From: an uncultured Monoglobus sp.
Lineage (GTDB): Bacteria; Bacillota; Clostridia; Monoglobales; Monoglobaceae
Length of the DNA stretch: 46,194 nt
Reading direction: 5' to 3'
Assembly (NCBI GenBank): GCA_947628795.1
Contig: CANRBF010000015.1
Coordinates: 1 to 46,194, forward strand
Each line of letters starts with the position of its first letter. The stretch's first letter is position 1. Under the pieces are notes generated by a model that made no database searches, was not told the DNA's origin, and saw only the letters and a program-made list of their open reading frames with translations. The translations under genes were made by a program, and so were the position numbers. This document shows, piece by piece, positions 25,282-31,830 of the stretch.

Positions 25282-25328
25282 GCTCCCCCTTGGGGGAGCT
25301 GCCGCCGGAGGCGGCTGAGGGGGGAGCC
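25280..25328. repeat. B-type repeat, inverted orientation
   Basis: Outer arms GGCTCCCCC and GGGGGAGCC enclose the inner hairpin GCCGCC gga GGCGGC (25301-25315). It directly abuts the ruvC stop codon. Confidence 0.8.
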
Positions 25329-25366
25329 TATTCTTTATTTACTAATCGCTAATCCCTACGTTGGCA

Positions 25367-25384
25367 CCTCCTCCCGGGAGGAGG
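25367..25384. repeat. A-type palindrome, short copy
   Basis: CCTCCTCCCGGGAGGAGG, preceded by a CTAATCGCTAATCCCTACG spacer that is the reverse complement of the CGTAGNGATTAG spacer found beside other A copies. It lies 21 bp after the end of the GH43 gene. Confidence 0.75.
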
Positions 25385-25405
25385 CAAACGGGCGGGGTGA
25401 AATAT

Positions 25406-26929
25406 TTAATATTCCGTTTTAAACCAGTCAAAATCGGCGGGAACTTTTTCGCCGTCGGAGTGGGCGAAAATTCCGGTCATTGTGCCGGTGTGGCACTTGC
25501 GGTCGTTCGGCACACCCTCGTCGCACAAAAACGTGCAGGGCTCGATTGTGCCAAGCTCGGTATAGCTTTCGCCGTCAAAGCCGTATAAGAATCTGCGGGT
25601 CTGATACTTTATCTCAACTTGGAGATATATTTTGCTCTTCGGTATCTCGATTTCGGATATAAGCTCCTCGCCCTCGTTTCGGTTTATAATAAGCTCCAGT
25701 ATTCTTTTGCCGCCGCGCTTTGTCACGTTGAACCTGATATATGTCGCGGTGCTGTAGTAGCAGGTCATGCCCGCGCGCGTTCCCTCGGCGGGCTCGAACT
25801 CCATGAGCGTTTCGGCCGAGCCGCAAAGCTCGCTTTCGCGGCACACCAGTATGTTTTTTGCTTTTACCTCATACATGTTTCCCGGCGCGGTATAGAGCCG
25901 CAGTCGGGACTTTTTTTCGTCATTCAGCGATATGTAGTCATAATTCGGGTTGCGCACAAACTCCCAGCGCGGCCCGATTTCGTTTTGCTCAAAGTCGTCG
26001 AAAAAGTTTTTCGGTTCTCCCTCAAAGGGCGGCAGGTCGGGCGCGGTCTGTTCCTCGCTGGGGCCGTTTCCGCCGTTTATCAAAAACCAGCCGTCCTCTG
26101 TCCAGGTGACGGGGTCGAGCGCGGTCTCGCGGCCGAGGGTGGTGTAGTTGCCCATGTTGCGCCTGCCGCACAGATACGCCGCCCACCAGCCGCCGTTTTG
26201 GTCCTTAACCAGCTTGCCGTGGCCGGTGCGCTGTATGAGCTTCTCATGGTCGGTCTGGCGCATGACGGGGTTGTACGGGCACTCCTCGTACTCGCCGAAA
26301 AGCTCCCTTGAGCGGGCGACATTTATGCCGTGGCCGTAGCCCGTGCCGCCCTCCGCCACGATCGCGTAGTAGTATCCGCCATGCTTCATGATGTGCGGCC
26401 CCTCCGCGCAGCGCTCGCCGGTGCCCGCCCAGGCCGTGCGCGGGCCGCTTATCAGCTTTTCGCATTTATCGTCCAGCTCATACACCGTGGCGGCTCTGGC
26501 GATCACCATGTATTTTTTGCCGTCGTCGTCGAAAAACAGCGACGGGTCAATGTTGTCGGCGTCGAGTATTATAGGCTTTGAGTATGGACCCTCGGGGCGC
26601 TTCGACTTCATCAAAAGCTGCCTCCGCGCGGGGCGCTCCCAATCGTTGAGCCGCAGGGTGGCGATGATGTAAAACATTTTTTCGCCCTCGTCGTAGAATA
26701 TGTCGGGCGCCCAGATCCCGCGCGAGTCCATGGTCTCGCTCAGGTCAAGGTATTCGGACTCGGTTATCGCGTGGCCGATCGTCTCCCAGTGTATCAGGTC
26801 CTTTGAGTGGGATATGGGTATCGCGGGGAAGTACTGAAACGACGAGTTTGCCATGTAAAAATCGTCTCCCACGCGGATGATCGACGGGTCGGGATAAAAA
26901 CCGCGCCTCACCGGATTATTGTATTTCAT
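25406..26929 (-). CDS. Glycoside hydrolase family 43 (beta-xylosidase / arabinofuranosidase type)
   Basis: 507 residues without a signal peptide, so it likely acts on imported oligosaccharides in the cytoplasm. The five-bladed propeller domain (about 5-290) shows the GH43 acids: base Asp in YPDPSI, modulating Asp in DPSLFFDDDGKKY and acid Glu in AEGPHIMK. The C-terminal part (about 325-505; FFDDFEQNEIGPRWEFVRNP) is the jelly-roll domain usual in GH43 xylosidases. Exact activity (xylosidase or arabinofuranosidase) cannot be read. A GAGG ribosome site precedes ATG 26929. It is divergent from the signal-peptidase-like gene and convergent with ruvC. Confidence 0.92.
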   Translation of the reverse strand: MKYNNPVRRGFYPDPSIIRVGDDFYMANSSFQYFPAIPISHSKDLIHWETIGHAITESEYLDLSETMDSRGIWAPDIFYDEGEKMFYIIATLRLNDWERPARRQLLMKSKRPEGPYSKPIILDADNIDPSLFFDDDGKKYMVIARAATVYELDDKCEKLISGPRTAWAGTGERCAEGPHIMKHGGYYYAIVAEGGTGYGHGINVARSRELFGEYEECPYNPVMRQTDHEKLIQRTGHGKLVKDQNGGWWAAYLCGRRNMGNYTTLGRETALDPVTWTEDGWFLINGGNGPSEEQTAPDLPPFEGEPKNFFDDFEQNEIGPRWEFVRNPNYDYISLNDEKKSRLRLYTAPGNMYEVKAKNILVCRESELCGSAETLMEFEPAEGTRAGMTCYYSTATYIRFNVTKRGGKRILELIINRNEGEELISEIEIPKSKIYLQVEIKYQTRRFLYGFDGESYTELGTIEPCTFLCDEGVPNDRKCHTGTMTGIFAHSDGEKVPADFDWFKTEY

Positions 26930-26967
26930 ATTTTTGCCTCACTTTAATAATTTGTTAAACTTGCTAA

Positions 26968-26996
26968 AGTATAGCACAACAATATTAATTTGGCAA
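26968..26996 (-). promoter_or_regulatory. Promoter of the GH43 gene
   Basis: Minus strand TTGCCA (26991-26996), 17-bp spacer, TATACT (26968-26973) with a TGC extended -10 element. Confidence 0.65.
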
Positions 26997-27043
26997 GAGA
27001 TTTTTTACGCGGTCATTGCGCGGCGCGGACCGGGAAAATATTG

Positions 27044-27072
27044 TTGACAATCGCGGCATATTATACTATAAT
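27044..27072 (+). promoter_or_regulatory. Promoter of the signal-peptidase-like / speD / speA operon
   Basis: TTGACA (27044-27049), 17-bp spacer, TATAAT (27067-27072): a full consensus match. Confidence 0.85.
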
Positions 27073-27077
27073 ACAAG

Positions 27078-27090
27078 TTACACAGTGTAA
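27078..27090. promoter_or_regulatory. Possible operator at the transcription start
   Basis: TTACAC A GTGTAA, a perfect 13-bp palindrome, starts 6 bp after the -10 box, where a bound repressor would block initiation. A CCCGAAA/TTTCGGG hairpin follows at about 27094-27111. Confidence 0.45.
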
Positions 27091-27129
27091 AATCCCGAAA
27101 TGATTTTCGGGCGAAACGGAGTTTTTTGT

Positions 27130-27681
27130 ATGGAAGAAAACAGCGCGAACGCTGTGAGGAAAAAAAGCCCCGCGTTCAGGATCCCGGTTATCGTGATCTG
27201 CGCGCTGGCGGCGGCGGTTATAATAACTTTTTTGCTCAACAGATTCGCTTTTTCAATGATAAAGGTCAGCGGAACCGGCATGGAGCCCACCGTCATGAAC
27301 GGCGAGAGGTGGCTTATCGACAAGTCGTTTGACGAGCTCGGCCGCGGCGATATTGTGACGTTCAGCAGCGGAAAGGGTGCATCGGTCTCGCGTATAGTGG
27401 CGGTCGGGGGCGACAGCCTGTATCTGGATATGCAGAGCGGCAGGCTGTACATAAACGGCGAGCTCTATGACGAGCCCTACGCGAAAAATTCCCCCGGAGT
27501 CGGCGGCAGCTATATAAGCGGCCTCGCGGGCGGCGGCTACAGCAAGGAGAATCCGCTGGTGATCGAGCAGGGTTACGTCTTTGTTATGGGCGACAACAGG
27601 GGAAACAGCCGCGACAGCCGCGAGTTCGGCCCGATATCCGAGAGCGACGTGTTCGGCGTTGTGGCAAAAAAAATAAAATAA
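27130..27681 (+). CDS. Signal peptidase I-like protein lacking the catalytic Ser and Lys (pseudoenzyme candidate)
   Basis: 183 residues; ATG 27130 follows CGGAG, and a start at 27100 lacks a ribosome site. One membrane helix (about 17-39) and the S26 fold are clear: box B aligns as VSGTGMEPT, box D as RIVAVGGD and box E as GDNRGNSRDSREFG. In active enzymes box B reads SMxPT with the nucleophile Ser before Met; here that residue is Gly (codon GGC). The general base Lys, normally just before the Arg of box D, is Ser (VSRIVAVGGD). With both dyad residues gone, normal leader peptidase activity is unlikely. It begins a polyamine operon and is not next to any obvious export gene. Confidence 0.85.
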   Translation: MEENSANAVRKKSPAFRIPVIVICALAAAVIITFLLNRFAFSMIKVSGTGMEPTVMNGERWLIDKSFDELGRGDIVTFSSGKGASVSRIVAVGGDSLYLDMQSGRLYINGELYDEPYAKNSPGVGGSYISGLAGGGYSKENPLVIEQGYVFVMGDNRGNSRDSREFGPISESDVFGVVAKKIK

Positions 27682-27714
27682 AGGGAAAAATACGCGCATA
27701 GGGAGATGACGGCA

Positions 27715-28518
27715 ATGACAATATCAAATAATGACGGCGGCAGAATAAAGCTTTACGCGTTCAACAATCTGACAAAAACGCTGAGCTTCAATATTTACGA
27801 CGTGTGCTACGCCAAGAGCGAGCGCGAGCAGAAGGATTATATCGCGTATATTGACGAGCAGTATAACTCGGAACGCCTGACCAATATTTTGCTCAAGGTC
27901 ACCGAGATAATCGGCGCCAACGTGCTGAGCATCTCCAAGCAGGACTACGAGCCCCAGGGCGCAAGCGTCAACCTGATGATAAGCGACGACTCGATGAAGC
28001 CCGCCCAGCCCACATACAGCAGCACGGTCGCGGGTGACGAGATCATGGCTCACCTTGACAAGAGCCATGTCACGGTGCACACGTATCCCGAGTACCATCC
28101 CGACAAGGCGATCTCGACCTTCCGCGTGGATATCTGCGTTTCCACCTGCGGCAAGATCTCGCCGCTCAAGGCTTTGGACTTTCTGATAGGCAGCTTTGAT
28201 TCCGATATTATAACGGCGGACTACCGCGTGCGCGGCTTCACGCGCGACCTTGACGGCAAAAAGCTGTTCATCGACCACGACATAACCTCGATACAGGACT
28301 ATATAGATAAAAAGACTCTGGAGCGCTACGACGCGATAGACGTCAACGTTTATCAGTGCAACATGTTCCACACCAAGCTGCTGATAAAGGATATCGATCT
28401 TCAGAATTATCTGTTCAAGACCGATGTTTACGAGCTTGATCCGAAAACCAGACTGAACATCAGCCACAGCCTGCGCCGCGAGATGATCGAGATCTTCAGC
28501 GGACAGAATATTTATTGA
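27715..28518 (+). CDS. speD: S-adenosylmethionine decarboxylase proenzyme, bacterial class Ia
   Basis: 267 residues, the size of the E. coli-type enzyme. It makes decarboxylated SAM, the aminopropyl donor for spermidine. The self-cleavage site before the Ser that becomes the pyruvoyl group is [13 protein letters not shown]. Other family motifs are [30 protein letters not shown] and [13 protein letters not shown] 27715 is preferred over ATG 27706, which sits only one base after GGGAG (27701-27705). The 3' end overlaps the region before the next gene. No spermidine synthase is in the window. Confidence 0.95.
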   Translation: MTISNNDGGRIKLYAFNNLTKTLSFNIYDVCYAKSEREQKDYIAYIDEQYNSERLTNILLKVTEIIGANVLSISKQDYEPQGASVNLMISDDSMKPAQPTYSSTVAGDEIMAHLDKSHVTVHTYPEYHPDKAISTFRVDICVSTCGKISPLKALDFLIGSFDSDIITADYRVRGFTRDLDGKKLFIDHDITSIQDYIDKKTLERYDAIDVNVYQCNMFHTKLLIKDIDLQNYLFKTDVYELDPKTRLNISHSLRREMIEIFSGQNIY

Positions 28519-28532
28519 CGGAGGGCAGGGTA

Positions 28533-29975
28533 TTGCAGCAGAACAGGGCCCCGATATACGAGGCTTTACAGATATTTAAATCAAAAAGAATAGTGCCGTT
28601 TGACGTGCCCGGCCACAAGCGCGGCAGGGGAAACCCCGAGCTGACGGCTTTTTTGGGCAAGCAGTGCATGGAGACCGACGTCAACTCAATGAAGCCTCTC
28701 GACAACCTGTGCCACCCGGTGTCGGTTATCCGAGAGGCGGAAAAGCTGGCGGCCGAGGCCTTCGGCGCACGGCACGCTTTTTTCATGGTCAACGGGACCA
28801 CAAGCGCGGTCCAGGCCATGATTTTTTCCTGCGTGAAAGAGGGCGAAAAGATAATACTTCCGCGAAATGTCCACCGCAGCGCGATAAACGCTCTCGTGGT
28901 GAACGGCGCGGTCCCGGTATACGTAGACCCGGGCGTCAACAAGCGGCTGGGAATACCGCTCGGAATGAGCGTAGACGACGTGCGGTCGGCGATAGAAAAC
29001 AACCCCGACGCCAAAGCCGTGTTTGTCAACAATCCCACATACTACGGCGTGTGCGGCGATCTTAAAAAAATAGTGGAGATCGCTCACCGCGCGGGAATGA
29101 CGGTGCTTGTCGACGAGGCTCACGGTACCCACTTCTATTTCGGTGACGGGCTGCCTATCAGCGCGATGGCCGCCGGAGCCGATATGGCCGCCGTGAGCAT
29201 GCACAAAAACGGGGGCTCGCTGACCCAAAGCTCTTTTTTGCTTATCAATAACTATATCAGCGAGGGCTACACCCGACAGATCATAAACCTGACCCAGACC
29301 ACCAGCGGATCGTATCTTCTGATGTCGTCTCTGGATCTGTCCAGAAAAAACCTGGCGCAAAGCGGAAAGAAAATTTACAAAAAGGTCGTCGGTCTCGCGG
29401 ATTACGCCCGCGACGAGGTCAACAAGATAGGCGGTTACTACGCCTTCGGCAAAGAGATGGTCGACGGAAAGGCCGCCTATGATTTCGACTCGGCCAAGCT
29501 CTCGATACACACCCGCGACATAGGTCTCGCGGGGATCGAGGTGTATGACATTCTGCGCGACGACTACGACATTCAGATCGAGTTTGGCGACATAGGCAAT
29601 ATACTGGCGATAATCTCGGTTGGCGACACCGAGCTGATGATCGAGCGGCTGATTTCTGCCCTGAGCCAGATCGAGCATATTCATCGTCGGCCGAGCGTGG
29701 GAATGCTTGATCACGAGTATATCGCGCCCGAGGTGGTGACGGCGCCAAAGCGGGCGTTCTACGCACCCAAGCGCGCGGTGCCCATCGAGAAAAGCGCGGG
29801 AATGGTGTGCAGCGAGTTTGTGATGTGCTATCCCCCGGGGATCCCGATCCTCGCGCCCGGCGAGCGAATAACCAAAGATATCCTCGAGTATATAGCCTAC
29901 GCCAAACAAAAGGGCTGCTTCATGACCGGAACCGAGGACATAAAACTCGAATACATTAACGTCGCGGCGGTATGA
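28533..29975 (+). CDS. Orn/Lys/Arg decarboxylase, likely arginine decarboxylase (SpeA type)
   Basis: 480 residues; TTG 28533 follows GGAGGG (28520-28526). A TTG at 28515 overlapping the speD stop is possible but has no ribosome site. It is the fold I PLP family seen in Bacillus SpeA. The cofactor Lys is in SMHKNGGSLTQSS, and other motifs are DVPGHKRGRG, VNGTTSAVQAM, VDEAHGTH and a C-terminal PPGIPILAPGE. It would make agmatine, cadaverine or a related diamine; arginine is favoured by its pairing with speD. It closes the operon, then a repeat-rich gap follows. Confidence 0.88.
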   Translation: MQQNRAPIYEALQIFKSKRIVPFDVPGHKRGRGNPELTAFLGKQCMETDVNSMKPLDNLCHPVSVIREAEKLAAEAFGARHAFFMVNGTTSAVQAMIFSCVKEGEKIILPRNVHRSAINALVVNGAVPVYVDPGVNKRLGIPLGMSVDDVRSAIENNPDAKAVFVNNPTYYGVCGDLKKIVEIAHRAGMTVLVDEAHGTHFYFGDGLPISAMAAGADMAAVSMHKNGGSLTQSSFLLINNYISEGYTRQIINLTQTTSGSYLLMSSLDLSRKNLAQSGKKIYKKVVGLADYARDEVNKIGGYYAFGKEMVDGKAAYDFDSAKLSIHTRDIGLAGIEVYDILRDDYDIQIEFGDIGNILAIISVGDTELMIERLISALSQIEHIHRRPSVGMLDHEYIAPEVVTAPKRAFYAPKRAVPIEKSAGMVCSEFVMCYPPGIPILAPGERITKDILEYIAYAKQKGCFMTGTEDIKLEYINVAAV

Positions 29976-29986
29976 ATCTATAGCAG

Positions 29987-30034
29987 CCTCCCCCTCAGTC
30001 GGGCTTTGCCCGACAGCTCCCCCCGGAGGGGCGC
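29987..30034. repeat. B-type repeat
   Basis: CTCCCCCTCA arm, inner hairpin GTCGGGC ttt GCCCGAC (29998-30014) and a CCCCGGAGGGGCGC arm. Confidence 0.75.
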
Positions 30035-30046
30035 TAACCATGATTG

Positions 30047-30092
30047 CCTCCTCCGGGGAGGAGGTGGCTGCGGCTTGCCGCAGACGGAGGTG
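30047..30092. repeat. A-type repeat
   Basis: Near-palindrome CCTCCTCCGGGGAGGAGG (30047-30064), inner hairpin CTGCGGC tt GCCGCAG (30068-30083), then ACGGAGGTGGG. Confidence 0.75.
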
Positions 30093-30130
30093 GGAACGTA
30101 GCGATTAGCGAATATCGAACAGCGATAAGG

Positions 30131-30249
30131 ATCCCCCCTCAGCCGCCATTCGGCGGCAGCTCTAATGAAGCTCTTGGTCAAAATTGCAAGCAATTTTGAA
30201 AGATAGCTTTGAACCCGCAAGCAAGCTTGCTGATTATCCCCGAGGGGCG
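30131..30249. repeat. B-type repeat carrying a 71-nt insertion, copy 2
   Basis: Inner hairpin GCCGCC attc GGCGGC (30142-30157). The inserted block 30167-30237 matches 3643-3713 at 69 of 71 positions; the two differences are mirrored about the centre of its first hairpin (T..A against C..G), so symmetry is kept. Confidence 0.75.
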
Positions 30250-30252
30250 CCT

Positions 30253-30325
30253 ATCCATGCTTGCCCCACCTGCGACCAAAGTGCGCAAAACACCATAGGG
30301 GCGGATATTATCCGCCCGCCCGCGA
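30253..30325. repeat. C-type repeat, copy 3
   Basis: A TGCGACCAAAGTGCGCAAAAC stretch resembles the tails of copies 1 and 2, then a perfect GGGCGGATA t TATCCGCCC palindrome (30299-30317). Confidence 0.55.
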
Positions 30326-30334
30326 TTTGGCATT

Positions 30335-30368
30335 AAAAAAGCGGCTCGGTTGAGCCGCCGATTTTTTT
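30335..30368 (-). terminator. Terminator of the small amine-oxidase-N protein gene
   Basis: GCGGCTC pairs with GAGCCGC around GGTT. On the minus strand a run of T follows the stem; the plus strand also has a T tract, so it could act both ways. Confidence 0.8.
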
Positions 30369-30373
30369 GACTT

Positions 30374-30841
30374 TTACTGCGCCGCTTCGGCTATCGTTAC
30401 CGTTTCGGTCGCCTCGTCCCAGCCTACCGTGTAGCCGAAGGCCTCGGAAACGAATCTGATGGGAACGTACATGCGTCCGCCGCCCGCTTCGTCATACTGC
30501 TTTACAAACGTGCTTGTGTCCATCGGGGTGACAACCGTCTGTCCCAGGTCGGAGATCTTAAAAATATTTGTCGACCCTTCCTGAATTATATACATGTCGG
30601 ACTTGTCCAGGATGATAGCGGCGTTTATATTCTCGTCATACTTAACCGTTTTTCCCATGTTCTCCGAAACGAAGCGAATGGGAACAAATGTTCTGTCGTC
30701 CTGCTCTATGATCTCGCCCATATCTGACGGGATCTCGGACGGAACGCCGTTTAAAACAATACTCTGAGCGACCGCGAAAGCGGGCATGGCGCCGCATAAT
30801 GTTATGCACAAAGCCGCGAGCAACGCTGTTAATTTTTTCAT
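30374..30841 (-). CDS. Small secreted copper-amine-oxidase-N domain protein
   Basis: 155 residues; ATG 30841 follows GGAGGAG. A signal peptide (about 1-24) is followed by one copper amine oxidase N-terminal-like domain with two paired blocks, FVPIRFVSENMGKTVKYDEN and MYVPIRFVSEAFGYTVGWDE. No other domain is present. These modules occur on many clostridial surface proteins and probably help bind wall or other polymers. It shares the domain with the 489-residue protein at 9353 but has its own promoter. Confidence 0.85.
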   Translation of the reverse strand: MKKLTALLAALCITLCGAMPAFAVAQSIVLNGVPSEIPSDMGEIIEQDDRTFVPIRFVSENMGKTVKYDENINAAIILDKSDMYIIQEGSTNIFKISDLGQTVVTPMDTSTFVKQYDEAGGGRMYVPIRFVSEAFGYTVGWDEATETVTIAEAAQ

Positions 30842-30876
30842 AACTAAAACTCCTCCATTAATCATAAAGTAATATA

Positions 30877-30905
30877 ATTATAACACAATCATAACAAAAT
30901 ATCAA
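30877..30905 (-). promoter_or_regulatory. Promoter of the small amine-oxidase-N protein gene
   Basis: Minus strand TTGATA (30900-30905), 17-bp spacer, TATAAT (30877-30882). Confidence 0.75.
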
Positions 30906-30918
30906 GTATTATTTTTGA

Positions 30919-31710
30919 TCAAGCCATAATAACGATCTCATTGTCCGAATTCATCAAATAAATTATCAGGTACTGAACCCCTTTTTCGTATTTCACATAA
31001 GAGTTTTTGCCTTTGGCGTCAAACTCGGTCTGAGTATAGCCCGCCGCTTCGAGGGCTTTTATGTACGTGTTGTAGGCGTCCATATCCATATCGTACTCAT
31101 AATAGGTGTTTCCGTCCTCCTCAACATCGGTGTCGGTGCAGGGTTTTCCGGTCACGCTCTCGAATTTGGGTATGGTCGACTTGGCGTAAAACTCATACGT
31201 GCCGTCTCCGGTCGGCCATTGATAGGCGGGATCGTCGTAGGTCTTTCCGTTTGAGTCGGGAGGCAGCGAGTCATCGGGCTGTGCCGTGGCCGCGGGCGTC
31301 TGAGCGGGCGCGGGATTTTGCTGTACGCTGCCGTTATTGCCGCTGCCGCCGCTGTAGCCGGGATACAGGCCGTCGTCATCTCCGAAAAATCCGTCAAAAA
31401 AGTCGTCGTAATCATCATAATCGTCATACATGCCGGGATAATTGTGCCCGTTGTGGCCGTTTCCGTGTCTGTAATTTGCGATCACCGACGCGGCGGTCAG
31501 CGCGATCACGCACGCCAGAATTATCGCTCCCGAAACAATGCCTATAATTATTGCGGCGGTCTTGCCCGAGCTTTTTTTCTTGGGCGCGGGAACGAGTTGA
31601 TTTTGCGGCGCGGCCGCCTGCGCGGTTTCCTCGCGTTTCACCATCATGCCGCAGGAGTCGCAAAATTTATCGCCGTCCTTGAGTTCCTTTCCGCAGTTTG
31701 AACAAAACAT
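30919..31710 (-). CDS. Zinc-ribbon membrane protein of unknown function
   Basis: 263 residues. ATG 31710 is 8 bases after GGAG; a GTG at 31719 is a poorer start. The N-terminal zinc ribbon (CSNCGKELKDGDKFCDSCG, about 2-21) is followed by a basic linker and a membrane helix (about 49-78). An external Asp/Tyr/Gly-rich stretch (about 83-115) and a Pro/Ala linker come next, then a C-terminal domain of about 100 residues (ATG-like repeats absent). I do not recognise the C-terminal domain. Similar zinc-ribbon membrane proteins are common and mostly uncharacterised in Clostridia. Confidence 0.8.
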   Translation of the reverse strand: MFCSNCGKELKDGDKFCDSCGMMVKREETAQAAAPQNQLVPAPKKKSSGKTAAIIIGIVSGAIILACVIALTAASVIANYRHGNGHNGHNYPGMYDDYDDYDDFFDGFFGDDDGLYPGYSGGSGNNGSVQQNPAPAQTPAATAQPDDSLPPDSNGKTYDDPAYQWPTGDGTYEFYAKSTIPKFESVTGKPCTDTDVEEDGNTYYEYDMDMDAYNTYIKALEAAGYTQTEFDAKGKNSYVKYEKGVQYLIIYLMNSDNEIVIMA

Positions 31711-31767
31711 GTTATTCACTCCAATCTTTAAAAATATCAGCGTAATTTATCATATAATCTATATATA

Positions 31768-31797
31768 ATTATACCACGCACGCCGAATAATTGTTTA
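31768..31797 (-). promoter_or_regulatory. Probable promoter of the zinc-ribbon gene
   Basis: Minus strand TAAACA (31792-31797), 18-bp spacer, TATAAT (31768-31773) with a TGG extended -10; the -35 is weak. Confidence 0.45.
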
Positions 31798-31830
31798 CGT
31801 GAATGTGAACAATTTATTATTATTTTATTG

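Larger units (their letters stand above)
29976..30373. other. 398-bp gene-free region with palindromic repeats
   Basis: From left: a B repeat (29987-30034), an A repeat (30047-30092), the GTAGCGATTAGCGAATATC spacer, a B repeat with the 71-nt insertion (30131-30249), a C repeat (30253-30325) and a terminator. Reading frames here follow repeats and are not credible. Confidence 0.7.
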
